Part shown: piece after piece, positions 16,486-25,101 of the stretch
Numbering within the stretch: the stretch's first letter is position 1
How the letters are laid out: every line of letters starts with the position of its first letter
Assembly (NCBI GenBank): GCA_903833215.1
Contig: CAILEM010000025.1
Location: 1-64,000 of the forward strand
Reading direction: 5' to 3'
Length of the DNA stretch: 64,000 bases
From: an uncultured Armatimonadota bacterium
GTDB lineage: Bacteria; Armatimonadota; Fimbriimonadia; Fimbriimonadales; Fimbriimonadaceae
The notes under the pieces: model-generated
The model's input: the letters and a program-made list of their open reading frames with translations, nothing else
The model's database searches: none
What the model was told of the DNA's origin: nothing
Translations under genes and position numbers: made by a program

Positions 16486-18494
16486 GGCCCCTTATCAGTC
16501 TGGTGTTCGCATTTGCGGTGGTGTGTCTAGGCTTTGGACAGGGGGATTTCCCGGTGCCGCCAAGTCCGCCAGGATTGACCAAGGCGAACCTCAGATCAAC
16601 CGCTCCTGAGTCACTTCATGAGACGTTAGGGGCACGCATTAGGCGGCATGCCTTGTGGGCACACACTCGGAGTCCCTTCGCAAAACCGTTCGTCTGCATG
16701 TGTAAGCCATGGCAATGGGGCGAAGCTGTTCTTGCCGGTCACCGCCGAGTCAACGGCGGAAATGTGTACGTATGTGCATCTGCAGGTACGACAGCTACTT
16801 CTGGGGGAGGCCCTACTGGACAGGCAGCAGGTGGGGTTATCAGCGACAATGGAGTGTATTGGGAATATGTCGGCGCAAATACCGTGACTGCTGACCCAAA
16901 CAGCAGCCTCATATCTTGGTCTCCAAGCCTCGTTTTAACGGCAGGTCAAATTATTGTTATTGGAGGACTGGTCCCTGGGAAGCTACAGTATGGCGTCGTA
17001 AACGGCGGTACGACGGCAAGTACAGGCACCGGCCCAACGGCCACGACCAATAACATTACAGACGGTACAGCGACGCTCACCTATATGGGTGTTTACCAAC
17101 CAAGTCCGTACGGCCAAACAGGTCCAGTCGCCACAGTTTCGACAAGTCAGCCCAGTGGGTACCTTTGGTATTCCGCTTCTGCTCCAGCTTGCGCAACCTC
17201 ACCTACTGGCGTTCTCGGCATCATCGCCAAGGGATCTGGCTACTCCGTGAACGATACAATCACTCTGACAGGCGGGACTCACTCTGTATCGAGTGTTCTA
17301 ACGGTTACGAGCGTTCAGGCGGGAGGGGTTACAGGTGTTTCTCTAACCACACCAGGTACGTATACACTTTATCCGCAAGCCATAGTCGGCCAGGGTGCAA
17401 CTTCCGGAGCCGGCAGTGGGGCAACTTTCACTTTGACGTGGCCTGAACCAGGTTGGCTACACATCAACAATGGATATCTTGCCGGTGCATCCGGCGGAGC
17501 AAACAACTTCGCACTTGTTGCAGTGATGTCCACCGGAGCTGGGCAGCCGATCACTTCTAGACATATTTCGGTTCAATTTGCAACCGACGAAAGCGCCCCG
17601 GTCTTTAGTTGGAGTTCCTCGTCTCCTGCGCCGGCAAATATGCAAATCCTTTACGATGAGGGGAATGGCTGGATCCCCTATAATCAGGACATCCTTCCGC
17701 GTGTTGCAGGGTCTCAGAACTACCTGACGCTCAATTTCCCAGGCGGCCGCATGTTTCGTAGGTTTCGCATAGAGACAGCAAATGCAAGCACGAGCGCAAC
17801 GATCCCGTATATTGGGATCACTGCGGGATCAGTTCCGATTGCTTGGATCGACCAGGACACCATCCCAGTAGCGGTTATTTCAGACTCAATTTGGGATGGA
17901 AACCCTGTGAGTCCATTCTCATGTGGGTTTAGTTTCGAGAGCTATCTTGGTTACGCACTTGACTGGAACATTTGGGATTTCAGCAAGGGCGGGACCGGTT
18001 ATGTAAACGCGGGTTCCTACAATACGTTTGGCGCGAGAGTAACCGCAGTCCTAGCCGCCAATCCAAAAATAGTTTTAATCTATGGTTCAACCAATGACAT
18101 AGGTCAATCGAGCACTTCCACCATCGCAAACGCTCAGTCATTATTTTCGGCACTTCGGTCTGGTGGATTTATAGGTCCAATAATTGTTTGGGGAGTTGAG
18201 AGCGTCTCCGCCAATGCCTTAACTCAGGAGGGATATGTCCAAACAGCAACTGCTTGGAGCGATCCACTGGGGCTCACCTTTTTTGTACCCATCTCTGGTA
18301 CAGCGATTCCACCAATAATTGGAGCGTATAACAACAATCCTACTCCCGGCGGACTAACACTTCCATTAGTGAATAATTTCTCGAAGTACATCAACGGGTC
18401 CGACAGTGTGCACCCTTTGGAATTGGGAGTTCAGATTGAAGCGCAGTATGCAGTCAACTTCATGAAGCAATTCGTGTTTCCACTCATTCAGTAA
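16482..18494 (+). CDS. Exported protein with C-terminal SGNH/GDSL hydrolase domain
   Basis: A 670-aa protein coupled to the previous gene. It starts with a signal peptide (MRPLISLVFAFAVVCLGFGQ). The middle is Gly/Ser/Thr-rich beta sequence. The last ~210 residues form an SGNH hydrolase: block I AVISDSIWDGN with the nucleophile Ser near residue 467, the block II Gly in KGGTGY, block III GSTNDIG and block V DSVHP carrying the Asp/His pair. This predicts esterase or deacetylase action on glycans. The gene is visibly richer in A/T than its neighbours, which suggests separate ancestry. A terminator follows. Confidence 0.72.
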   Translation: MRPLISLVFAFAVVCLGFGQGDFPVPPSPPGLTKANLRSTAPESLHETLGARIRRHALWAHTRSPFAKPFVCMCKPWQWGEAVLAGHRRVNGGNVYVCASAGTTATSGGGPTGQAAGGVISDNGVYWEYVGANTVTADPNSSLISWSPSLVLTAGQIIVIGGLVPGKLQYGVVNGGTTASTGTGPTATTNNITDGTATLTYMGVYQPSPYGQTGPVATVSTSQPSGYLWYSASAPACATSPTGVLGIIAKGSGYSVNDTITLTGGTHSVSSVLTVTSVQAGGVTGVSLTTPGTYTLYPQAIVGQGATSGAGSGATFTLTWPEPGWLHINNGYLAGASGGANNFALVAVMSTGAGQPITSRHISVQFATDESAPVFSWSSSSPAPANMQILYDEGNGWIPYNQDILPRVAGSQNYLTLNFPGGRMFRRFRIETANASTSATIPYIGITAGSVPIAWIDQDTIPVAVISDSIWDGNPVSPFSCGFSFESYLGYALDWNIWDFSKGGTGYVNAGSYNTFGARVTAVLAANPKIVLIYGSTNDIGQSSTSTIANAQSLFSALRSGGFIGPIIVWGVESVSANALTQEGYVQTATAWSDPLGLTFFVPISGTAIPPIIGAYNNNPTPGGLTLPLVNNFSKYINGSDSVHPLELGVQIEAQYAVNFMKQFVFPLIQ

Positions 18495-18516
18495 ATCACT
18501 GGTTCTGAGCCTCAAC

Positions 18517-18554
18517 ACCCCTGGGCATTTTCCTTATGCTCGGGGGTTCTTTTT
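18517..18554 (+). terminator. Rho-independent terminator
   Basis: An 11-bp stem ACCCCTGGGCA / TGCTCGGGGGT (two G-T pairs) with a 9-base loop is followed by TCTTTTTG. It closes the prophage-side transcript before the acyltransferase gene. Confidence 0.8.
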
Positions 18555-18587
18555 GCGTTTGGTAGCTCGTTCCGGTACCATAGGCGC

Positions 18588-20615
18588 GTGAAACTCCCTC
18601 GATTACCTCACCAAGGTGCCCGTTCCCGCGAACTCGACTTTATTCGAGGGATTGCGATTCTCCTTGTGATGGGAGTCCACTTCGACAGCATTCCTAACAC
18701 GAATTGGTTCTATCACGCATTCGAGTTTCCTGGCAAAAGCTTTGGAGGATCAGGCGTCGATCTGTTCTTCGTGCTTTCCGGGTTCCTCGTAGGTGGCCTG
18801 CTCCTTAAGGAATACAAGAACACAGGGACGCTTCGGGTCTCGGCATTTATCTTTCGCCGAGGATTCAAGATCTGGCCCGCTTACTACTTCTTTCTGTTGC
18901 TCCAAGTCCTTAGCCACTCGCATCCCCTCAAAAGCTTCCTCTGGCAAAACGTCTTCCACGTCCAAAACTACGTCGGAAGCTCAATCACTCACACCTGGAC
19001 GCTATCCCTGGAAGAGCACTTCTACCTCCTACTCGCTCTTTCGATGGGTTGGATGACCTCTCGAAAATGGCCCATCGAGAAGATTCTCAAAGTGTTCATC
19101 GGAACCATGGTGTTGGTCTTTTTCGTTCGCTGTGGAACCGTCGCCCTCGGTTTTCACGGGGCGAACGAGATGACCCACACTCGTATTGATTCCCTCTTGA
19201 TGGGTGTCGTCCTCGCCTCACTTTTCCATTTCTATCCAGAGAAATTTGAAGCGCTTTCCAAGAAGCCCCTCCCACTTATTGGGATAACGGCGGCGGTGGT
19301 TGCGTTTATGGTTTTTGTCCAGGATCAAGCGATTCGCTTTTCGATTGGATTCACGATTATCTACTTCGGGGCGGCGGCGCTCACTTTGCTGGTGTTCTCA
19401 CACTCCGGAAAGATCAAGGAAAACGCGATCTACAAGTTCATCGCCATGATCGGCGTGTACTCCTACGCCATCTATCTTTATCACAACAGCGTTCGTGGGC
19501 CAGCGATGAAGATCGCGATGCATGCACCGGAAGTGCTTCGATGGCCAGCGCTGATGATCCTTCAGTACGGCCTTGCCATTCTGCTTGGCATGTTCACGAC
19601 CCAGCTGATTGAGTGGCCGTTCCTGAGGATTCGAAACAAAGTCATCCCCCAACAAGTGCAGGATATCGGAACACCGGACGAGGAAGAAAAAGAGACCGAA
19701 ACGGTGAAGAAAGCAAAGCGTTGGCCGCTTTACTTGGCCATTTCGTTCTGCGTGCTCATCGCGGTTGGTGAGGTAGCCGCCAGAAAAATCGGGCTCGGGA
19801 ATCCACCTTTGTATATCCATGATTCAGAGTCGATGTATGCGCTTAAGCCAAGCCAACACCTTAAACGGTTCGGCCGCAATATCCATATCAATCAGTGGGG
19901 AATGCGAAGCGAGGATTTGGCGGATGTCCCGGCGGTTGGCAAGGCTCGTGTGCTTTTCGTCGGTGATTCGGTGACATGGGGAGGGGCTCAAACGGATCAG
20001 AAACAAACCTTTCCTTACTTAGTCGCTGACAAGGTCGCAAATCTCGAAACACTCAACCCTTCTTGCGGGGGATGGGCGCCTGCTAACGAACTGGGTTGGC
20101 TCACTGAACACGGCATCTACTCTAGCAATGTCGTTGTCCTCGTTTACAACGATGGCGACCTATTCCAGTCCAAGGCACCGGACATCGCTGGAAAACACTC
20201 GGGGTACCCGGACCACAAACCCACGCTTGCCATCCAAGAAGGCGTGATGCGCTATCTGCTCAAAGTTAATCAAAATGATCCCGGGACAGGACAGGATGCC
20301 CCGAGTATGGCGGTGGCTGCCGAGATCCGCAAGACAATCCAGGCTGAAATCGACATGGTGAAGAAGGCAGGTGCCAAGGTCATCGTGTACGAATCCAAGT
20401 TGGACCCGATCGCGAAGCTTCCTGACCACACAATTGAGGCGCGGGCGGAATTGAAGAAGATGGTCGAGGGCGAAGGCATACCCTACCTAACCGCAGATCT
20501 TGATCATGCGGACTACTACAACGCCTATCACCCAAATCCGAAAGGAAATGAGGCAATCGCCTCGCTCATCGCCCCGGTGGTGAAGAAATTGCTGACCTCT
20601 GGCAAGGCTCATTGA
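18588..20615 (+). CDS. Acyltransferase-3 / SGNH fusion, OafA-like O-acetyltransferase
   Basis: A 675-aa membrane protein with a GTG start. Residues 1 to about 365 form an acyltransferase-3 domain: N-terminal RELDFIRGIAILLVMGVH (the conserved R-x(10)-H pattern), then about ten hydrophobic helices. After a charged linker and one more helix (WPLYLAISFCVLIAVGEVAA), the C-terminus is a periplasmic SGNH domain with FVGDSVTWGG near 456-465 and YHPNPKGN near 647. Such fusions move acyl groups across the membrane and onto surface polysaccharide. It is probably a host gene. Both active-site blocks look complete. Confidence 0.85.
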   Translation: MKLPRLPHQGARSRELDFIRGIAILLVMGVHFDSIPNTNWFYHAFEFPGKSFGGSGVDLFFVLSGFLVGGLLLKEYKNTGTLRVSAFIFRRGFKIWPAYYFFLLLQVLSHSHPLKSFLWQNVFHVQNYVGSSITHTWTLSLEEHFYLLLALSMGWMTSRKWPIEKILKVFIGTMVLVFFVRCGTVALGFHGANEMTHTRIDSLLMGVVLASLFHFYPEKFEALSKKPLPLIGITAAVVAFMVFVQDQAIRFSIGFTIIYFGAAALTLLVFSHSGKIKENAIYKFIAMIGVYSYAIYLYHNSVRGPAMKIAMHAPEVLRWPALMILQYGLAILLGMFTTQLIEWPFLRIRNKVIPQQVQDIGTPDEEEKETETVKKAKRWPLYLAISFCVLIAVGEVAARKIGLGNPPLYIHDSESMYALKPSQHLKRFGRNIHINQWGMRSEDLADVPAVGKARVLFVGDSVTWGGAQTDQKQTFPYLVADKVANLETLNPSCGGWAPANELGWLTEHGIYSSNVVVLVYNDGDLFQSKAPDIAGKHSGYPDHKPTLAIQEGVMRYLLKVNQNDPGTGQDAPSMAVAAEIRKTIQAEIDMVKKAGAKVIVYESKLDPIAKLPDHTIEARAELKKMVEGEGIPYLTADLDHADYYNAYHPNPKGNEAIASLIAPVVKKLLTSGKAH

Positions 20616-20686
20616 TTTCTTCGACCTGTGTTCGCAGGGATTATCGTTGTGATCACGAGCCCCAACATACCCACGACAAAGCAACC

Positions 20687-20757
20687 CTTTCCGGTATAGC
20701 AAGGCCATTCCTCTCCAATCACGAAGGGATGGCCTCCCGAGAGGCCTTCCCTGGTAC
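20687..20757 (+). repeat. Repeat R2, copy 1
   Basis: TTTCCGGTATAGCAAGGCCA, then the hairpin GGCCTC-CCGA-GAGGCC and CTTCCCTGGTA. Related copies lie at 21962-22055 and 22396-22490. Copy 3 has GGCCCC-GCGA-GGGGCC, a paired change that keeps the stem; copy 2 keeps only the outer GGCC pairs. Confidence 0.8.
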
Positions 20758-20769
20758 CCCGGCCGCCTG

Positions 20770-20985
20770 CCGTTTCCTATGCTGAAAGCGTTGCGTCTGG
20801 GGCTCTCCGGCGAGTTACTGCTTTCGAGAGCTTCGGTGTAACGGCCTCGGCGATCATCATGCGATTGGCCGGTGACGCTATACCTTTGGCATAGACGGCA
20901 CCTCTCGCCACAAAATCCAGGCTAGAGCTGTCGCCAGCTCAAGCCTTCGCTTTTTGCAGATCATCGCCTTTGGCGAATGGGGCGG
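20770..20985 (+). repeat. Repeat R1, copy 2 (long form)
   Basis: About 215 bp that match 22490-22690 at high identity, including GCGTTGCGTCTGGGGCTC, TTCGAGAGCTTCGGTGTAAC, GCCGGTGACGCTATACCTTT and the hairpin GAGCTG-TCGC-CAGCTC. Together with the R2 copy before it, this forms a composite repeat that recurs at 22396-22690 around the lipoprotein gene. The whole gap 20616-21227 holds only these repeats and a short unassigned stretch. Confidence 0.8.
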
Positions 20986-21227
20986 GTGGATGATATCGAC
21001 CGTCCGAATGTTTCTTTGTTTCACGTCCGGTTTTGAGAATAACTCGCCATACGAAAGCGTATTTGGGGCTAATCTTTGGGGGGCTGACGATCCCAATCAA
21101 TGCTGAAACATCTTTGAAGGTGGCTAAGCCAAAATCGGATTCTGGAAGTCATTCGCCTGTAGAGGAATTCAGTTGTATGGTTAGTCGGCAGGCGAACACA
21201 TTACTCCGAGCCAGCGTAAATAGCAAA

Positions 21228-21947
21228 ATGGGACATTTCCGCCCTGTAGGACACGGCCTTGCGCTTCTTGCTTGTGCATTGTGCTGCTCTTGTGGGGGTG
21301 GCGGCACCGCCTCGCCATCGATGCTGCAGATCATGCCACTGGGAGATTCCATCACCGCTGGAACCGGAATGGTTCCTGGTGGTTATCGTGAGATGTTCGA
21401 CCAAGACCTCTACCCCAAGTACCGATTTCGCTTTGTCGGCACGCTGAGCTATGAATCTGATGGGATGAGATCACCCTGGCACGAGGGGCATTCCGGATGG
21501 TCCACGCTGGATTTCGTTGGGGGGACCGTCGTCGCGGGACGTCCGAAATTCCCAGCGTCAGCCTTTGTCGCTAAGGCTAAACCTGACGTTATTGTCTTCC
21601 ACCTTGGGACCAATGATGGCGTCGAAGAACCTGAGATGGAGAAGCGATACAACGATTGCTTGACCGCGATTTATTCGGTCGCTCCAAAGGTCAAGATCGT
21701 GTGGGCGCTATGCCTTTGGAAGAAGGGCGGCAATCAGGTGAGATTGATTACAGCCACTCACGACGCAGCCAACGCTGTCGCCAAAGTTTGGCAGGCAAAA
21801 GGCAAGCAGATCGTTGTCGTAGACCCAAGCGTAGGCTTCGATCCCGTGACGATGACAGAAGATGGCACCCATCCCACGTCCCAGGGATATCGACTTCTGA
21901 CCGATGCGATCGAGAAAGGATTCGAGCAGATCATGACCAACCCCTGA
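21228..21947 (+). CDS. SGNH/GDSL hydrolase lipoprotein
   Basis: A 239-aa protein. I placed the start at the ATG at 21228 because it gives a lipoprotein signal (GLALLACALCCSC with a lipobox-like Cys). The SGNH blocks are clear: IMPLGDSITAGTG (Ser near residue 40), the Gly of GHSGWST, HLGTNDG and EDGTHPTSQGY. It should be an anchored esterase acting on acetylated sugars or lipids outside the cell. It lies between two copies of a composite repeat. This is the third SGNH domain within 4 kb, but the sequence differs enough that a recent duplication is not evident. Confidence 0.8.
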   Translation: MGHFRPVGHGLALLACALCCSCGGGGTASPSMLQIMPLGDSITAGTGMVPGGYREMFDQDLYPKYRFRFVGTLSYESDGMRSPWHEGHSGWSTLDFVGGTVVAGRPKFPASAFVAKAKPDVIVFHLGTNDGVEEPEMEKRYNDCLTAIYSVAPKVKIVWALCLWKKGGNQVRLITATHDAANAVAKVWQAKGKQIVVVDPSVGFDPVTMTEDGTHPTSQGYRLLTDAIEKGFEQIMTNP

Positions 21948-21961
21948 TTCGCGGGTAACGG

Positions 21962-22055
21962 TTTCCGGTATGGCAACGCCGTTCATCTCCAAGAAGCGAA
22001 GGGATGGCCCCGCGAGAGGCCTTCCCTGGTAAATGGGTCCAAGTTGAAATTTCTA
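21962..22055 (+). repeat. Repeat R2, copy 2
   Basis: About 94 bp close to 22396-22490, from TTTCCGGTATGGCAACGCC through CTTCCCTGGTAAATGGGTCC to GAAATTTCTAC. It ends at the stop codon of the minus-strand gene at 22057. Confidence 0.8.
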
Positions 22056-22056
22056 C

Positions 22057-22293
22057 TTACCATTCAGCGCGAAGCTCGGCGATGTAGGCGTCAACTTCCG
22101 CAGCACTTTTAAATCGATTAGGTGATTGCCTTATTTGATCAATAATGCCCATATAATCTGGCAAGGCATCGGACTTTTCGACGACAAACTCGTCGACCAA
22201 CTCAGGGTGGGCACTGAGGCGCTGCGTCAGGCCCGTGAGCTTGGCTTTGAGCTCGGGACTCGTGCTGTCGGGGATGATGGTCTCAAGTCGCAT
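22057..22293 (-). CDS. Small antitoxin-like protein, orphan
   Basis: A 78-aa protein with a good AAGGA site upstream of its ATG. The sequence is helical and charged and ends AAEVDAYIAELRAEW, a pattern common in small proteins encoded before PIN-domain toxins. No toxin gene follows, only a repeat. It may be an orphan antitoxin or an unrelated small protein; no domain can be named safely. Confidence 0.5.
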   Translation of the reverse strand: MRLETIIPDSTSPELKAKLTGLTQRLSAHPELVDEFVVEKSDALPDYMGIIDQIRQSPNRFKSAAEVDAYIAELRAEW

Positions 22294-22395
22294 TGTCGTC
22301 CTTATTCTGACGCCTCACGTCTGTGTATCGTTTCTGACCGCCCAAGACTAACACGAAGTTGAGGCACCACGTCACCCTCGAGCCACACGTCAACA

Positions 22396-22695
22396 CTTTC
22401 CGGTATGGCAAAGCCATTCTTCTCCAAGAAGCGAAGGGATGGCCCCGCGAGGGGCCTTCCCTGGTAAATGGGTCCACGTCGAAATTTCTACGCCATAGGC
22501 GTTGCGTCTGGGGCTCACTGCCGAGTGACTGCTTTCGAGAGCTTCGGTGTAACGGCCCCAGCGATCATCATGCGATTGGCCGGTGACGCTATACCTTTGG
22601 CATAGACGGCGCCCTTCGTTCCATGATCCAGGCTAGAGCTGTCGCCAGCTCAAGCCTTCGCTTTTTGCAGATCATCGCCTTTGGCGAATGCGAGG
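22396..22695 (+). repeat. Composite repeat R2+R1, second copy
   Basis: R2 (22396-22490) runs directly into R1 (22490-22695), in the same order and orientation as 20687-20985. The two composites are direct repeats about 1.7 kb apart, enclosing the SGNH lipoprotein and the antitoxin-like gene. The rest of the gap 22294-22395 holds nothing recognisable. Confidence 0.8.
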
Positions 22696-22725
22696 GGTGG
22701 GTTAATATCGACCCTGCGCTGGTGT

Positions 22726-23112
22726 CTAGGGCCAACTTGCATTCTGGATCACAACGCGATAGCCGTCGTGGTCGGCGAACGTCTTTCCCCGCACATCCCA
22801 GTACGGGTTGAAGATGGGAGTCAGCGTAAATCCGGCGAGCAGCATGCGGTCGCATACTTCCCTCCACTCGTCTGCATCTGGAAAATAAAGGACGATTAAA
22901 TCCTCTTCGGTCGGCGTGGGCATCACGGGATGATGCCGGCAGTGCGTGAACTCAAAGTGATACGCGCCGCCCGGCAAGCCAAGCATGACCCCATCAAACC
23001 CCTCATGGTCCTCGAAGCTACCCAAGACCTCAAACCCCAGCCCCTTTTGGTACATATCAGCCGTCCGGGCAAGGTTCGATACGGGTCGGGCAATGCGTAG
23101 TTGTGGTTGCAT
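22726..23112 (-). CDS. VOC-family (glyoxalase/bleomycin-resistance fold) protein
   Basis: A 128-aa single VOC unit: an N-terminal IARPVSNLARTADMYQKGLGF strand-helix, the central GGAYHFEFTHC, and the C-terminal NPYWDVRGKTFADHDGYRVV. Candidate metal ligands include the His of YHFEF and the acidic residues near DHDGY. Such proteins are metal-dependent lyases, dioxygenases or binding proteins; the substrate cannot be told. It is 30 bp downstream of the Fic gene on the same strand and may share its transcript. Confidence 0.8.
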   Translation of the reverse strand: MQPQLRIARPVSNLARTADMYQKGLGFEVLGSFEDHEGFDGVMLGLPGGAYHFEFTHCRHHPVMPTPTEEDLIVLYFPDADEWREVCDRMLLAGFTLTPIFNPYWDVRGKTFADHDGYRVVIQNASWP

Positions 23113-23142
23113 GAGTTGTTTCTGATGGGATCGAGTGCCAGG

Positions 23143-24690
23143 TCACTCCTCTTCGAATGCATTGCGAACCCCTTGAATGAGTCGCTGTCCGACCTCGGCA
23201 TCTGCCAGGAACGGAAACTCAGCTAGGAGCTTGTTCGATAACGTCCAGCCATTCTCAGAGACTGAGCGCACAATCCGATCAAGATCTTCGGTCGGTCCTT
23301 CGATGATGTCGTTGACGAAAAGCCTCGCGTTTCGGTGGGCACGCATTTGGCGGGCTTCGATTCGAAGATCGACTTCCACCGTTCTCTTTATGACACCGGA
23401 GAGATACTCCACGTGGTCGGTGAGGTCCGGATATCGCCAACAGGGCTCGGCATCCTTGTAAGCGTCGAAATGGAAAGTCGATGTGAAACCGTCCTCATAG
23501 CGAAGCCCTTCGCCGATTCGGTAGGCAGAAGAGTATCTCCTCATCAGTGGCTTAGACAATATGTCTAGAACCCTGTCATAGTCGCGAATCGCACCAGAAA
23601 TGACAACTGAGATTGGCAAGACAAACGGCTCAGGGAGAGATCCGTCGCGTCTCAAAACATCATTGACAAGAAATCTCGACACACGTCCGTTGCCATCTGA
23701 CAAAGGATGAATGTATACGAAGCCAAACGAGAGCACGGACGCCCGCATGATGGAGCTAGAACCACGAGTCGAAACCTCAACTTTCGCAAGGCCCGCCAGC
23801 ATGTCTCGAACGATGTCCCAGTGGGGGGCAACATAGTGAACCAACTCCATCGACCCCCTGGTTTCACCCACAAAAATCGGTGACTGCCGGATGCCGTGTC
23901 TTGTGGCGACGTCGCCAAGAATGGCTCGCTGCAGGTTGACGAGCGTCGACTCCTCGAAGAGGTTGTCGTGTTTCCCCACCTCGGTTTCAAGTACGGTGGC
24001 GAACCTTCGAATCCTGTCGGTTTGACTAGACTCGCCTTCAATTCCAAAGCTTGAGCGGCTCTCTCTAATCGTGAGCCAAACCGCACTTCTTGCCAGAAGT
24101 TCCTTACCGAACTCATCCTCCAGACCCATCCACGCACTTGCGACATCGAATCCAAGTGCATCTTTCACGGTATCCGTGAGCAGGACGATCGGACAAAAGC
24201 TCGGATCGCCGGGGAGGTTATCGCGAACTCTCCACCTTGAATTGTTCACACCTTGGGTCGCTGTGAGATAAAGACTGGAATCAAGGGCATCGATATAGCC
24301 TCCACTCCTAACTCCACCGAAGTCGAGTTCGCGTCCCGTGAGCCATTCAAAGAAAAAGCCTGCTCGACGGGCATAGCGTCCCGTAGGCTCATCGTTTGCC
24401 CACTTCGAGAGTTCGTCATACCCGGCAACTGCGAACAGCCTGGCGAGAAACTCAAGACTGACCCGCTCATGCCTCATTGAGAACTCAAGATGACCTCTTA
24501 ACGTGGGCTCCGGTCTATATCGTTCTTCGTAGCTACATACGCAGCTATTCCCCTGTCTCGTTTCAGAGCGAGTGCGAGCAATACGACTCTGGTATCGAGG
24601 TGCCTGCACTGGGTCCACGCCATATCTCTGGGCTAGCCATGCAACGCCGACCGCACTCTCGCCACCCCATTTTGATAACCTCTCCTCCAT
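23143..24690 (-). CDS. Fic-family AMP-transferase with intact inhibitory motif
   Basis: A 515-aa cytosolic protein. The catalytic loop HPLSDGNGRVSR (328-339) matches H-x-F-x-D/E-G-N-G-R-x-x-R except Leu for Phe. An upstream helix contains SFGIEG (214-219), the S/T-x-x-x-E-G inhibitory motif whose Glu blocks ATP gamma-phosphate binding, so the enzyme is predicted to be autoinhibited. The flap region is seen as SPIFVGETRG. The C-terminus (about 440-515) looks like a winged helix (WTLSNKLLAEFPFLADAEVGQRLIQG), suggesting DNA binding and possible autoregulation. The target is unknown. Confidence 0.85.
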   Translation of the reverse strand: MEERLSKWGGESAVGVAWLAQRYGVDPVQAPRYQSRIARTRSETRQGNSCVCSYEERYRPEPTLRGHLEFSMRHERVSLEFLARLFAVAGYDELSKWANDEPTGRYARRAGFFFEWLTGRELDFGGVRSGGYIDALDSSLYLTATQGVNNSRWRVRDNLPGDPSFCPIVLLTDTVKDALGFDVASAWMGLEDEFGKELLARSAVWLTIRESRSSFGIEGESSQTDRIRRFATVLETEVGKHDNLFEESTLVNLQRAILGDVATRHGIRQSPIFVGETRGSMELVHYVAPHWDIVRDMLAGLAKVEVSTRGSSSIMRASVLSFGFVYIHPLSDGNGRVSRFLVNDVLRRDGSLPEPFVLPISVVISGAIRDYDRVLDILSKPLMRRYSSAYRIGEGLRYEDGFTSTFHFDAYKDAEPCWRYPDLTDHVEYLSGVIKRTVEVDLRIEARQMRAHRNARLFVNDIIEGPTEDLDRIVRSVSENGWTLSNKLLAEFPFLADAEVGQRLIQGVRNAFEEE

Positions 24691-24735
24691 TTCGATAACT
24701 TTCCTTGAGAATTACTCCATATCGATTATTATCGA
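24661..24735 (-). promoter_or_regulatory. Candidate operator region of the Fic gene
   Basis: Upstream of and around the start lie TCGAT-TATT-ATCGA (perfect inverted repeat, 24722-24735) and two further TCGATAA/TTGATAA-like elements (24669-24678 and 24690-24699), one touching the start codon. A site overlapping the start fits autoregulation by the protein's own C-terminal winged helix. The repeats are seen; regulation is inferred. Confidence 0.45.
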
Positions 24736-24819
24736 CTGAGATTCACCCATTATAGATACAATTTTCCTGAAACGATTACAATCACGTCATTCGACTCCAA
24801 AACGGTAACCGGGATTGGC

Positions 24820-25030
24820 GGTTGAAACAGGTTCTCCCACGGATGCGGCGACGGTTGTTGCGGAGAGTCGTGCCTCGCTTTCGTGCTTTTGGGATGACAA
24901 TCCAAATCTGGGAAAGCATGGCACGCCATGCCCCTACAGCGGACTGTCGGAGGGCAGCACTTGACGCAGATCAAATTTGTCATGCCTTCCCGGCACCCCC
25001 ATCGCTCGAAGTTTTGCATTCCTTCAAATC
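24820..25030. repeat. Intergenic stretch with perfect hairpin
   Basis: The 411-bp gap 24691-25101 contains no believable gene. At 24916-24931 it carries the perfect inverted repeat GCATGGC-AC-GCCATGC followed by CCCTACAGC, typical of a dispersed REP-like element. The first part of the gap is AT-rich, probably the Fic promoter. Confidence 0.4.
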
Positions 25031-25101
25031 GTTCTGATTCTCCTCGAAAGGCGGAACATGCCCAGTCTTGAAGCGGACCTACTGGCAGTTGGAAACATGA
25101 C

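Noticed and set aside
20878-21096. Minus-strand frame in repeat R1, with a similar one at 22589-22867
   Set aside because: Both share the same translated string only because R1 is duplicated; no ribosome-binding site or family.
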